Part shown: positions 49,988 through 59,013 of the stretch, in pieces
Layout of the letters: each line of letters begins with the position of its first letter
How positions within the stretch are numbered: position 1 is the first letter of the stretch
NCBI RefSeq assembly: GCF_009363095.1
Contig: NZ_CP045296.1
Coordinates: 372,001-436,000, forward strand
Reading direction: 5' to 3'
Length of the DNA: 64,000 nucleotides
From: Paenibacillus cellulositrophicus
GTDB taxonomy: Bacteria > Bacillota > Bacilli > Paenibacillales > Paenibacillaceae
Position numbers and translations under genes: made by a program
The notes under the pieces: model-generated
What the model was told of the DNA's origin: nothing
Databases searched by the model: none
The model's input: the letters and a program-made list of their open reading frames with translations, nothing else

Positions 49988-52357
49988 ATGGCAGAACTGA
50001 CAATGGAAGCGGGAACCCGAAGCAGGAAGATGAGCTCGTTCAATACGGGCTGGTTGTTCGCCCTGGGAAATTACGCAGGCGCCCAACAGCCGGATTTTAA
50101 AGATCAGGAGTGGCGGAAGCTGCAGGTTCCGCATGACTGGAGCATCGAGCAGCAGGTGGATCCCGCCATGGCATTCGGCGGCATGCAGGCTTACCTGCCG
50201 CGATGGAACGTGGGATGGTACAGAAAGCACTTCCATATCAAATCGTCATCCGACAATGAGCGCGTCTATATTCAGTTTGATGGGGTTCATCATAACAGCG
50301 AAGTATGGATCAACGGTCATTTCGCCGGAAAACGGCCTTACGGGTATGTCAGCTTCCAGTACGATCTGACGCCTCACATCAAGTGGGATCAAGACAATGT
50401 GATCGCGGTCAAGGTGGACAATACGCCGATGCCATCCGACCGGTGGTATTCGGGCTCGGGTATTTACCGCAACGTATGGATGATTCGTACGGATGAGCTG
50501 CATGTTGCAGCGTGGGGAACTTTCATAACAACACCGGAGATCCACCCGGATAAAGCAACGGTCCAGGCGCAAATCCGGGTAAACCATCATGGCGAAGAGC
50601 CAGCGGATTGTATAGTTATTACCGAATTCGTGGACAGCCGGGGTGTGGTTTTGGGTAAGTGCGAATCTCCAGTGACCACATCTCCTTCAGAGGAGGTTAC
50701 GGTCGATCAGGAAACGGTGATCCCCTCTCCGCATTTGTGGTCGCCGGAGCAGCCGGACTTGTATTATGCCCGGACAACGATTGTTCGGGACGGATCTGAA
50801 ACCGATGAATATATAACGCCGTTTGGCATCCGTGAAGTCGTTCTGGACCCGAACCGGGGCCTCGTTCTCAACGGGGTGCCTTTGAAGCTGATGGGCGTGT
50901 GCATCCACCATGATCTGGGCTGCCTGGGTGCAGCCTACAATAATCAGGCCATGAAGCGCAGGCTGGAGAGGCTGAAGGAAATGGGCTGCAATGCGATTCG
51001 CTTTGCCCATAACCCGATGGCCCCGGAGCTGCTTGATCTATGCGACCGCATGGGCTTTCTGGTCATTGATGAAGCGTTCGACAAGTGGAAGTCGCTGTAT
51101 TATGAGCACTTGTATGATGATTGGTGGGAGAAGGATCTGGAAGCGATGCTGATCCGGGACCGGAACCATCCGAGCATTTTTCTGTGGAGTGTCGGCAATG
51201 AGGTCGAAAATCAAGGGCAGCCATCCATGCTGGTCATGCTGAAGCAGCTTACCGATTACTGCCGCAAGCTGGATCCAACACGCCCTGTCACCTGCGCGCT
51301 CGAACCGCATAACGTGCCAATCAGCCTGCGCGAAGGCCCGATTGAAGACAAGGTCCTGCATACGAAAAAGATGGCGGAGCTGGTTGATATTCTGGGGCTT
51401 AATTATCAGGAGCAGTGGTATGAGCATTACCGGGAAGCTATGCCGGATACGCTGATCGTCGGCACCGAGACGTTCCCCTACTACCGGGGGGAAGGCAACC
51501 GCGTGAAGGGCTACCTTCCGGTCAATCCTTGGTTTGATGTCGAGAAGCATGACTATGTTATCGGGCAATTTGTCTGGGCAGGAATTGATTATCTGGGAGA
51601 GGCTTCATACCCGTACAAAGGCTGGGCATCTGGACTGATCGATACCTGCGGCTTCCGCAAACCGATTTCTTATTTGCAGCAAAGTTTCTGGTCGGAAGAG
51701 CCGATGGTTCATATCGCCGTGTTCGATCCGGCACAAGAGGATGCCGGCGCGCAGTGGACGCTGCATTGGAAATCGCCTGGGCTCGCGAGCCACTGGACCT
51801 TTCCCGAGCAGGCGGGCAGATTGATGAGGCTTGTTACGTTCACCAATTGCGAGAGCGTGGAGCTGATCATGAACAACGAATCGTACGGCGTGCGGAAACT
51901 GACGGATTACCCGAACCGCCTCATGGAATGGCATGTGCCCTACCATGCCGGCACCATTCGTGCGGTCGGCCGTAACGGCGATGCGATAGTATCCGAGTAT
52001 GAGATGAAAACGGCAGGAGCGCCGCATCGAATCGTGCTGGACACCGACCGCTCCCTGCTGAGGGCGGACGCCCGTGATATCGCGCATATCGAAGTCAGCG
52101 TCGTGGATGATCAGGGGATCGTCGTCCCGAATTCGGACTTCGAGTTAAGCTTCGACATTCAAGGTAAAGGCGAGATCATTGGCACTGATAACGGCGATTT
52201 GCGCGACCACGAGCCTTATAAGAGCAGCCGCAGGGAAACCCGCGGAGGCCGTTGCCTCCTGGTCGTTCAGTCGGGACTGGAGACCGGCGAAGTGGTGATC
52301 CGCGCAGCTGGGGACGGTGTGGCAGCGGGTGAACTGCGGATTAAGGTGGAAGAATGA
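49988..52357 (+). CDS. GH2 glycoside hydrolase (beta-galactosidase/glucuronidase-like)
   Basis: A 789-residue GH2 enzyme without signal peptide. Domains: sugar-binding jelly roll (about 15-190), immunoglobulin-like domain, TIM barrel with acid/base Glu405 in SVGNEVENQG and nucleophile Glu494 in VGTETFPY, then C-terminal beta domains including a DUF4982-like segment and an Ig-like domain. GH2 members cleave beta-galactosides, beta-glucuronides or beta-mannosides; linkage to aguA suggests a hemicellulose side chain or disaccharide. I start at ATG 49988 after AGGAGG; an upstream open frame lies in aguA. A terminator follows. Confidence 0.9.
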   Translation: MAELTMEAGTRSRKMSSFNTGWLFALGNYAGAQQPDFKDQEWRKLQVPHDWSIEQQVDPAMAFGGMQAYLPRWNVGWYRKHFHIKSSSDNERVYIQFDGVHHNSEVWINGHFAGKRPYGYVSFQYDLTPHIKWDQDNVIAVKVDNTPMPSDRWYSGSGIYRNVWMIRTDELHVAAWGTFITTPEIHPDKATVQAQIRVNHHGEEPADCIVITEFVDSRGVVLGKCESPVTTSPSEEVTVDQETVIPSPHLWSPEQPDLYYARTTIVRDGSETDEYITPFGIREVVLDPNRGLVLNGVPLKLMGVCIHHDLGCLGAAYNNQAMKRRLERLKEMGCNAIRFAHNPMAPELLDLCDRMGFLVIDEAFDKWKSLYYEHLYDDWWEKDLEAMLIRDRNHPSIFLWSVGNEVENQGQPSMLVMLKQLTDYCRKLDPTRPVTCALEPHNVPISLREGPIEDKVLHTKKMAELVDILGLNYQEQWYEHYREAMPDTLIVGTETFPYYRGEGNRVKGYLPVNPWFDVEKHDYVIGQFVWAGIDYLGEASYPYKGWASGLIDTCGFRKPISYLQQSFWSEEPMVHIAVFDPAQEDAGAQWTLHWKSPGLASHWTFPEQAGRLMRLVTFTNCESVELIMNNESYGVRKLTDYPNRLMEWHVPYHAGTIRAVGRNGDAIVSEYEMKTAGAPHRIVLDTDRSLLRADARDIAHIEVSVVDDQGIVVPNSDFELSFDIQGKGEIIGTDNGDLRDHEPYKSSRRETRGGRCLLVVQSGLETGEVVIRAAGDGVAAGELRIKVEE

Positions 52358-52421
52358 AATGAATGCAGGTCTCATGATGAACTTGTTTGCAAAATATCGA
52401 ATCTTTCAATGTACTCGTTGT

Positions 52422-52448
52422 TAAAGCCTGCACCGCAGGCTTTTTTTG
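52422..52448 (+). terminator. Terminator of the aldouronate locus
   Basis: AAAGCCTGC-ACC-GCAGGCTTT followed by TTTT. Confidence 0.9.
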
Positions 52449-52540
52449 TGTTCACGGAATGTTCCCTGTGTCTTCGAAGGGTCGATTCGGTCGCCGCCAC
52501 CATTCTAGATAAAGATTAGGTGCTGCATTCCATACTTCGA

Positions 52541-52569
52541 TGAACACCGAATAAAAAGGAAGTTATAAT
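52541..52569 (+). promoter_or_regulatory. Putative promoter of the PEP-mutase-like gene
   Basis: TGAACA at 52541-52546, a 17-base spacer and TATAAT at 52564-52569. Confidence 0.55.
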
Positions 52570-52616
52570 GCAAACAACGCGCGACTACAAGACAACATCG
52601 ACAGGAGGAGCGAAAA

Positions 52617-53438
52617 ATGGACTGGACGGAACAAAAATGTAAAGCAATCGATTTCAAAGAGCTTCATACGCAGACCTTCCTTTTGCCCAACGCTTGGGAT
52701 GCGGCAAGCGCCAAGGTCTTCGAGCAGTGCGGATTCAAGGCCGTAGGCACGACCAGCGCAGGCATTGCCGCCGCCCATGGTTACACGGACCGGAGCATGC
52801 CGTTTAACACGATGTTAGCCGCGGTCCGGGAGATCGTTCAGGCCGTGAGCATCCCGGTTACCGTAAATATAGAAGACGGGTATGGATCGACGCCGGAAGA
52901 AGTCGCGAATTCAGTTAGACAAGTGATCGAATCAGGCGCAGTAGGGATCAACCTGGAAGACAGCAAGATGAATCCCCGAGACGGGCTGTATGATATCTCC
53001 GAGCAACGGCAGAAAATAGCCGCCACCCGGCAGTCCATAAACCGGTTGGGCATCCCGGTGTTTATTAATGCCCGGACGGATCCTTATTGGATTCGAAAGG
53101 GAACGCCGGCGGACATGCTGGAGGAAACGCTTAAACGAACTAAGGCTTACAGAGAAGCAGGGGCCGACGGCGTCTTTGTGCCCGGCGTTACAGATATTGC
53201 TGCGATCCGCATCCTCCGGAAAGAAATCGGCGGTCCGGTCAACCTGCTGGCCGGCGCCGGCATGCCGTCCTTTCATGAGCTGCAGTCGCTGGGGATTGAA
53301 CGGATCAGCACCGGCTCCGGCCCTTTCCGCGCCGTGATATCGATGCTCCACCGGATCGGAGGCGATATGCTGGGACACGGCTCATTTGAGCGAATGACAT
53401 CGAATGTCCTCACGTATGATGATTTATTGCAGCTCTAA
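52617..53438 (+). CDS. Isocitrate lyase/PEP mutase superfamily protein
   Basis: A 273-residue TIM-barrel protein of the isocitrate lyase/phosphonomutase superfamily. It shows LLPNAWDAASA at the start, VNIEDGYG (metal-binding acid), GINLEDSK and INARTDPYW. The KKCGH motif of true isocitrate lyases is missing, so it may act as an oxaloacetate or related C-C lyase or a phosphonate enzyme. No phosphonate genes are nearby. AGGAGG precedes the ATG. It converges on the MocR gene, overlapping by four bases at the 3' ends. Confidence 0.82.
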   Translation: MDWTEQKCKAIDFKELHTQTFLLPNAWDAASAKVFEQCGFKAVGTTSAGIAAAHGYTDRSMPFNTMLAAVREIVQAVSIPVTVNIEDGYGSTPEEVANSVRQVIESGAVGINLEDSKMNPRDGLYDISEQRQKIAATRQSINRLGIPVFINARTDPYWIRKGTPADMLEETLKRTKAYREAGADGVFVPGVTDIAAIRILRKEIGGPVNLLAGAGMPSFHELQSLGIERISTGSGPFRAVISMLHRIGGDMLGHGSFERMTSNVLTYDDLLQL

Positions 53439-54850
53439 CGATGACGGGCATGTTCCTTAAAATACTCCGCTACAAACTGCTGAAGATATTGAAGGCTATA
53501 GCGGATTTCACCGGGTTCCAGATGACCGTAGCCAAGCAGCAGCTTGTCGGTGTGCCTTCCTTTCCGGATGCAGTGATGCTCCACGGGGACCGTGCGTATC
53601 CCGCTCCGGCGTGCATGATCCCGAAACGAATCATCGAATGCCATGCCGGCAAACTCAACGGCCAAATGCAGCCCTGCCGCATCGCCCCATGGACGCCATT
53701 TCTCTCCAAAACAGTCCGCCAGCGCATCGAGGAGAGCCTGGCGCCGTTCTCTGTACAGCTTCTTCATCCTTGCGATATGCCGGTCGAATTTGCGGGTACG
53801 CAAAAACTCGGCCAGCGCCGCTTGTTCAAATGGCGGATTCTGTACGTCCGTATAGGTGCGCAGCCTTCTCCAGCGGCTTTGCAGCTCGAGGGGAACTAGA
53901 ACATACCCGATCCGAAGCGCAGGAAACAGAACTTTGCTGAACGTGCCGATATAAATGACCCGGTCCGGGGCCATCGCATACAGTGGTGCTGCCGGTTCCC
54001 CGTAATATCTGTATTCGCTGTCATAGTCGTCCTCAATGACGTAGCTGCCGCAGCGGCGCGCAAAGCGGATCAGCTCGGCTCGCCTTGCTGCAGGTAAAAT
54101 ACCCCCAAGAGGAAATTGATGGGACGGTGTGACGTATATCGGCCCGCAGTGATCCAAGGATAAGGCATCGGTCTGAATCCCATGGGCATCGACGGGAACC
54201 GGCGTCACCGTGTATCCTTTTTGAATAAAAGTCTGGATCATCTCAATATTACAGGGATCCTCGGCTAACATTTCTGGATGGTCCGCATGGAGCAGGTCGG
54301 CAACCAAGTGAAGCGCCTGCGTGGCGCCTGCGGTAATATAAATATCACCGGCGTCAACGGTCAGTCCTTTGCTGCGCAAAAGCCAGGCGGCAATCTCTTC
54401 GCGCAGCTGTACCAGGCCTTGAGGGCCGCCATATCCCAGAAGCTCCACAGGCATCTCGCCCAAGGCCTTCTGGAATACCTGCTGCCAAGCGTAACGCGGA
54501 AACTGACGCAGATCCGGCTGGCCTGTTTTGAAGTCCGCCCGAAAGGAAGGAACAGGGGACGGTTCTTGATGCTGCTGGAATGCGCTCTGCTTCGCTTGAT
54601 CCAGAATTAACCCTCCAACAACCCGGGTAGGCGCCCCCTGCCGGCTTTCCGCGTACCCTTCTGCGATCAGCATGTCATACGCTTCATTCACGGTATTCCG
54701 TGACACGGCCAGCGTCTGGGCCAATTCACGGGTCGAAGGGAGGGGCGAGCCCTCCTTCAGAATCCCGTTTATCATTTGATCCCTCAACCTCTGATAAATC
54801 TGACGTTTCAATGAAATGTCCAAGCTCCGATCCAACTCGATTCCCCACAT
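53435..54850 (-). CDS. MocR/GntR regulator with aminotransferase domain
   Basis: A 471-residue regulator: N-terminal GntR winged helix (PSTRELAQTLAVSRNTVNEAYDML) joined to a type-I aminotransferase-like domain with the PLP lysine in IGTFSKVLFPALRIGYV. The family senses PLP or an amino compound through PLP chemistry. I use ATG 54850, five bases after GGAGG; a TTG 12 bases upstream is less likely. It is divergent from an EamA transporter, its probable target, with AACTGGT repeats between them. Confidence 0.9.
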   Translation of the reverse strand: MWGIELDRSLDISLKRQIYQRLRDQMINGILKEGSPLPSTRELAQTLAVSRNTVNEAYDMLIAEGYAESRQGAPTRVVGGLILDQAKQSAFQQHQEPSPVPSFRADFKTGQPDLRQFPRYAWQQVFQKALGEMPVELLGYGGPQGLVQLREEIAAWLLRSKGLTVDAGDIYITAGATQALHLVADLLHADHPEMLAEDPCNIEMIQTFIQKGYTVTPVPVDAHGIQTDALSLDHCGPIYVTPSHQFPLGGILPAARRAELIRFARRCGSYVIEDDYDSEYRYYGEPAAPLYAMAPDRVIYIGTFSKVLFPALRIGYVLVPLELQSRWRRLRTYTDVQNPPFEQAALAEFLRTRKFDRHIARMKKLYRERRQALLDALADCFGEKWRPWGDAAGLHLAVEFAGMAFDDSFRDHARRSGIRTVPVEHHCIRKGRHTDKLLLGYGHLEPGEIRYSLQYLQQFVAEYFKEHARHR

Positions 54851-54860
54851 GGCATCCTCC

Positions 54861-54923
54861 AACTGGTTGGTATCATTTCGGGAAGAACTGGTCCTTTTAC
54901 GTACCAGTTTGTTCCACTATGAT
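54861..54923. promoter_or_regulatory. AACTGGT repeats between MocR and EamA genes
   Basis: AACTGGT occurs at 54861-54867 and 54886-54892, 25 bases apart, and as the inverse ACCAGTT at 54903-54909. A promoter for the transporter (TTTTAC 54895, 17 bases, TATGAT 54918-54923) overlaps the inverted pair. MocR proteins bind direct repeats, so this is the likely site. Confidence 0.55.
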
Positions 54924-54961
54924 TGTAACAGCCTTTTGGAAACGAAACTACTGAACCGGGG

Positions 54962-55939
54962 ATGATGCTGAAAATGGAACGAATCAAAGGATATGTGTAT
55001 CTGCTATGCGCATTTGGGCTTGCCGGCACCTCTGTCGTGGCGGCTTCGTTTGTAAACGGTAAGCTTGGAACGTTTACGATTACTTCCATGGGCCTTTTGT
55101 TCTCGCTGGTTTGCCTGCTGCCGTTCTGTATGGGGCAGCTGCTGAGAACGATCCGGGCCCTGTCTACCAGGCAGTGGCTGCTGCTGTTCTGTCAGGCGAT
55201 GTTCGGTGTCCTGCTGTTCCGCATGTTTTTGCTTTATGGTCTCACCCGTACAAGCTCGGTGGAAGCCGGTATATTAACCGGCGCGACCCCCGCGATTACG
55301 GTATTGTTGGCCGTGCTGTTTCTGCGCGAAAAGATGAAAGCCGCCCATTTTTTAGGTGTTGCCGGCACGGTTTGCGGCATATTGCTGATCCAGGGCGTGT
55401 TTATGCCGGAAAGCCGTTTCAGCAATGAGCATATGGTTGGAAACATTCTGGTTCTGGGTGCCGCCGGTTGCGAGTCGCTGTTCAACGTTCTGTCCCGCGC
55501 AGCGGCAGTCCCAAGCAGCGGGAAACACGAAGCTATACATCCTGTCGTGCAGACGACGCTCGTCTCCGCGATGGCATGGCTGATCAGCCTGATCCCCTGT
55601 TTGGCGGAGCAGCCTTTAGCGGCTCTCTCCGGAATGGGATGGCAAGGGTGGCTGGCTCTTGTCTGGTATGGCCCTGTGGTGACCGCCCTGGCGTTTATTT
55701 GCTGGTATGCCGGCATCCGGCGCTGCAGAGCTTCGACCGCGGCCGCCTTTTCGGGCATGATGCCGTTCACTTCTCTGACACTATCCGTGTGGCTGCTGCA
55801 CGAACAGGCTGGATGGCCGCAGTGGGCAGGGGGCTTGCTTGTCATTGCCGGCATGGTTCTGATCGGCATGGATTGGGAATCCAAGCTTGTAAGGCAGACC
55901 CAGATGCCTGCAGGTTTACCTAAAAAAAGCGGGACATAA
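54962..55939 (+). CDS. EamA/DMT-family transporter
   Basis: A 325-residue membrane protein with ten hydrophobic segments in two EamA repeats; the end of each repeat shows the family pattern (AVLFLREKMKAAHFLGVAGTVCGILLIQG and, later, LHEQAGWPQWAGGLLVIAGMVLIG, quoted as pattern positions 115-145 and 280-305). Members export or import amino acids and metabolites. It is divergent from MocR, so an amino compound is a fair guess. The 3' end overlaps the small gene on the other strand by 20 bases. Confidence 0.82.
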   Translation: MMLKMERIKGYVYLLCAFGLAGTSVVAASFVNGKLGTFTITSMGLLFSLVCLLPFCMGQLLRTIRALSTRQWLLLFCQAMFGVLLFRMFLLYGLTRTSSVEAGILTGATPAITVLLAVLFLREKMKAAHFLGVAGTVCGILLIQGVFMPESRFSNEHMVGNILVLGAAGCESLFNVLSRAAAVPSSGKHEAIHPVVQTTLVSAMAWLISLIPCLAEQPLAALSGMGWQGWLALVWYGPVVTALAFICWYAGIRRCRASTAAAFSGMMPFTSLTLSVWLLHEQAGWPQWAGGLLVIAGMVLIGMDWESKLVRQTQMPAGLPKKSGT

Positions 55940-56063
55940 ATTCATCAATGGCCGTCGTGTCTTCATAACTGCCGATAATGACGAACAGCAGGAATGGAAC
56001 GGCGATGACCGCGATCAGCAAACCTTTGCCGAAATAGAGGAGAAATCTGGTCAGCATATTCAT
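55920..56063 (-). CDS. 47-residue single-span membrane protein
   Basis: A small frame with a very good ribosome binding site (AAGGAGTGATC, eight bases before the ATG). It encodes a basic start (MNMLTRFLLYFGKG), one hydrophobic helix (LLIAVIAVPFLLFVIIG) and a short acidic tail (SYEDTTAIDEFMSRFF). One membrane span with the N terminus inside is predicted. I do not recognise it. Its size makes it easy to miss in gene calling. It overlaps the transporter 3' end antisense. Confidence 0.6.
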   Translation of the reverse strand: MNMLTRFLLYFGKGLLIAVIAVPFLLFVIIGSYEDTTAIDEFMSRFF

Positions 56064-56268
56064 TTTCGATCACTCCTTCAAATTTTTGAATGCGCAGGGA
56101 TGAAAAAAGACCCTGATCAGAATCGCTTCTGATAAGAGTCGGAGCCGCTGCGGTCTGTCTATCCGCAAGGTTCTGTTTCATTCTTCTGGTTCAGTATATG
56201 ACTGAAAATAGGGAGTAAGAACAGCAGCCCCGCCGCCAGAATCCTGCACGTGGCTTATGAAAAGATGA

Positions 56269-56297
56269 TTGACAGTTTAAAACCCGGATGATATGTT
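56269..56297 (+). promoter_or_regulatory. Sigma-A promoter of the gamma-glutamyltransferase-like gene
   Basis: TTGACA at 56269-56274, a 17-base spacer and TATGTT at 56292-56297; 40 bases to the ATG. Confidence 0.7.
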
Positions 56298-56336
56298 TAC
56301 CGGCAAAACCGAAGAAATCAGGAGGCTGAAGCATTC

Positions 56337-57944
56337 ATGTCCTTTGATCCTCTATATCATCCGTATCCTTCCTACCGGCTGCCGGTTTACGCGAGTAAAG
56401 GCATGGTGGCCACTTCGCAGGCGCTCGCCTCAGCGGCAGGCTTGGACATTCTGAAGCGCGGGGGCAACGCCATCGATGCGGCGATCGCTTCCGCTGCAGC
56501 GCTGACGGTAGTGGAGCCGTGCTCGAACGGAATCGGCGGTGACGCCTTTGCCCTCGTGTGGACGAAAGGCCAGCTGCACGGGCTGAACAGCAGCGGCCCG
56601 GCGCCGGCCTCGATCTCGATCGAGGCGGTGAAAGCGCTGGGGCATCACGAGATGCCGCGCTACGGCGCGATTCCGGTGACCGTGCCGGGCACGCCAGCGG
56701 CCTGGGCGGAGCTATCGCGCAAGTTCGGCCGGCTGCCGCTGGCCGAGTCGCTGGAGCCGGCCATCCGCTATGCGGAGGATGGCTACCCGGTATCGCCAAC
56801 GGCCGCAGCCAACTGGCACGCTGCCTTCCGGCGCTACAGCACGCTCGAAGGCGAAGCATTTGAGCCGTGGCTGAGCGTGTTTGCGCCGGGGGGCAGGCCG
56901 CCTGCGGCCGGCGAGATGTGGCGCTCGCCCGACCATGCGCGGACGCTCCGCCTGATCGGCTCGACGGAAGCGGAAGCGTTCTACCGCGGGGAGCTGGCCG
57001 AGCGGATCGCCGGATTTATTTCCCAATCCGGCGGCTTTTTGAGCGAAGAAGATCTGGCTGCCTTCAGGCCGGAGTGGGTGAAGCCGATGTCGGTACCGTA
57101 CCGCGGCTACGACATCTGGGAGATTCCTCCGAACGGGCAAGGCTTGATCGCCTTGATCGCGCTCAATATTTTAAAGGGATTTCCGGCGGCGTCCCAGGAA
57201 TCGGCCGAATCATATCACCGTCAGATCGAGGCGATGAAGCTGGCGTTTGCAGACGGTGCCCGTTACATAACGGATGCTGCGCATATGTCCGTCGATCCGC
57301 ATGTATTATTGACGGAAGAGTACGGGGAGCTGCGAAGAGGGCTGATCGGCGGTGAAGCGATGGTTCCGGCGGCAGGCGAGCCGCGCGCAAGCGGAACGGT
57401 GTACTTGGCGGCGGCAGATGGAGAAGGCAACATGGTTTCTTTTATTCAGAGCAACTATACCGGCTTCGGATCAGGGATCGTCGTTCCCGGTACGGGGATC
57501 GCCCTGCAAAACCGCGGACTGGAATTTTCGCTGGAGGAGGATCATGCCAACCGCCTGGTGCCGGGAAAACGGACGTACCACACGATCATCCCGGGTTTTA
57601 TCACCAAAGGAGAACAGCCGGTGGGGCCTTTTGGCGTGATGGGCGGGTATATGCAGCCGCAGGGACATGTTCAGGTGGCGATGAACCTGATTGATTACGG
57701 CCTTCATCCGCAGGCAGCTCTCGATGCCCCTAGATGGCAGTGGGTAAAGGGCAAGACGGTGACGGTCGAGCCTCACTTTCCGATGCATATGGTCAGACGC
57801 CTCCAGCGTATGGGACATGACGTTCAGGTTGCACACGACTTCGGCTCGTTTGGGCGGGGGCAGGTCATCTGGAGAGATCCGGATACTGGGGTGCTGTGCG
57901 GAGGAACCGACCCCCGGACCGACGGGGGCGTTGCCGTCTGGTAA
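56337..57944 (+). CDS. Gamma-glutamyltransferase family protein (YwrD-like)
   Basis: A 535-residue N-terminal-nucleophile hydrolase. The autocleavage site and new N-terminal nucleophile is Thr354 in ASGTVYLAAADGEGNMVSF, preceding QSNYTGFGSGIVVPGTG. There is no signal peptide, unlike secreted Ggt, so it should act in the cytoplasm as YwrD of Bacillus subtilis is thought to do. Such proteins cleave gamma-glutamyl or acyl amides. GC in 56.5-57.1 kb is visibly higher than in flanking genes. AGGAGG lies 11 bases before the ATG. Confidence 0.88.
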   Translation: MSFDPLYHPYPSYRLPVYASKGMVATSQALASAAGLDILKRGGNAIDAAIASAAALTVVEPCSNGIGGDAFALVWTKGQLHGLNSSGPAPASISIEAVKALGHHEMPRYGAIPVTVPGTPAAWAELSRKFGRLPLAESLEPAIRYAEDGYPVSPTAAANWHAAFRRYSTLEGEAFEPWLSVFAPGGRPPAAGEMWRSPDHARTLRLIGSTEAEAFYRGELAERIAGFISQSGGFLSEEDLAAFRPEWVKPMSVPYRGYDIWEIPPNGQGLIALIALNILKGFPAASQESAESYHRQIEAMKLAFADGARYITDAAHMSVDPHVLLTEEYGELRRGLIGGEAMVPAAGEPRASGTVYLAAADGEGNMVSFIQSNYTGFGSGIVVPGTGIALQNRGLEFSLEEDHANRLVPGKRTYHTIIPGFITKGEQPVGPFGVMGGYMQPQGHVQVAMNLIDYGLHPQAALDAPRWQWVKGKTVTVEPHFPMHMVRRLQRMGHDVQVAHDFGSFGRGQVIWRDPDTGVLCGGTDPRTDGGVAVW

Positions 57945-57997
57945 AAGCATTTCAGCATTTAGTTCGGCCGACCTCGGACCATATAGAAAGGGATACG

Positions 57998-58031
57998 AAG
58001 CTCGCCAATCTGGATGTTGGCGGGCTTTTTC
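57998..58031 (+). terminator. Terminator of the gamma-glutamyltransferase-like gene
   Basis: AAGCTCGCCAA / TTGGCGGGCTT hairpin followed by TTT. Confidence 0.8.
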
Positions 58032-58065
58032 CTTTGATCGTATTGCTTCGCTATGGCGTTCATGC

Positions 58066-58094
58066 TTGACTCGTACCTAGAGCAATATTATGCA
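58066..58094 (+). promoter_or_regulatory. Putative promoter of the araC-eamA pair
   Basis: TTGACT at 58066-58071, a 17-base spacer and a weak TATGCA at 58089-58094. Confidence 0.45.
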
Positions 58095-58152
58095 ATCCTT
58101 GCGGGTGAACCATCGGTTACCTTTATAGAGAAACCAAGAAGGAGGTGACGGC

Positions 58153-59013
58153 ATGCCGGACGAAATTCGAACCGTTTATTATGACGCCGGCCTGCAGGTC
58201 GAGGCATACCGATTTGTGGGTGTCAAACAGAAATTTCCCCCTCATTTTCACGACTATTACGTGATCGGATTTATAGAAGGCGGGCAGCGCTATTTGGAAT
58301 GCCGGCAGCGGGAATATATTATCAATCCTGGCGATATCATCATTTTCAATCCGCGTGATGTTCATGCCTGCGAGCAAGTGGACGGCCGTGCCCTGGATTA
58401 CCGCTGCATAAATATTCAGTCTCAGCGGATGATGGAAATCGCGCAGGAAATTACGGGCCGAGGCTATTTGCCAGCGTTTGCGCAAACCGTTCTGTACCAG
58501 AGCGAGCTTGCTTCTTCGCTGAGGGAACTTCATGCCATGATCTGTGAGGGAGAGTCTGATTTTATCAAGGAAGAACAGTTCTTTTTGCTGATGGGACAGC
58601 TGATTCATGAATATACGGATGTCTCGGCCTGCGAAGCTTATGAGGGGGGAGCGGGTTTTCAGGACGTGTGTGATTACATGGAGACGAACTTCGCAGGGGC
58701 CATTTCACTGGATGACTTAAGCGCTTTGGCAGGGCTCAGCAAGTACCATTTTTTACGCTCATTTACCCGGGAACGGGGCATATCGCCATACAGTTATCTG
58801 GAGACGGTGCGGATCGGACACGCCAAGAAACTGTTGGAACAGGGAACGCCTCCGGCTGATACGGCACTGCTGACCGGGTTCAGCGATCAAAGCCACTTCA
58901 GCAACTTTTTCAAGCGGTTTATCGGGCTAACGCCGCGCCAGTATATGCGAATATTCGGGAATGAACGGCAGATGGAGCCTGTCCTGCCAACTAAGGGGGC
59001 CAAAGGCGTATGA
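58153..59013 (+). CDS. AraC-family regulator with cupin domain
   Basis: A 286-residue regulator. The N-terminal half is a cupin (FPPHFHDYYVIGFIEGGQ ... NPGDIIIFNPRDVHAC), and the C-terminal half holds the two AraC helix-turn-helices (ISLDDLSALAGLSKYHFLRS and TALLTGFSDQSHFSNFFKR, followed by GLTPRQY). AAGGAGG precedes the ATG. The stop overlaps the next gene's start by four bases, so it is coupled with an EamA transporter that is its likely target. Confidence 0.9.
   Translation: MPDEIRTVYYDAGLQVEAYRFVGVKQKFPPHFHDYYVIGFIEGGQRYLECRQREYIINPGDIIIFNPRDVHACEQVDGRALDYRCINIQSQRMMEIAQEITGRGYLPAFAQTVLYQSELASSLRELHAMICEGESDFIKEEQFFLLMGQLIHEYTDVSACEAYEGGAGFQDVCDYMETNFAGAISLDDLSALAGLSKYHFLRSFTRERGISPYSYLETVRIGHAKKLLEQGTPPADTALLTGFSDQSHFSNFFKRFIGLTPRQYMRIFGNERQMEPVLPTKGAKGV

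Noticed and set aside
55963..56181. Open frame of 72 codons on the minus strand
   Set aside because: It shares DNA with the 47-residue membrane protein frame, which has a far better ribosome binding site and a clear membrane helix.
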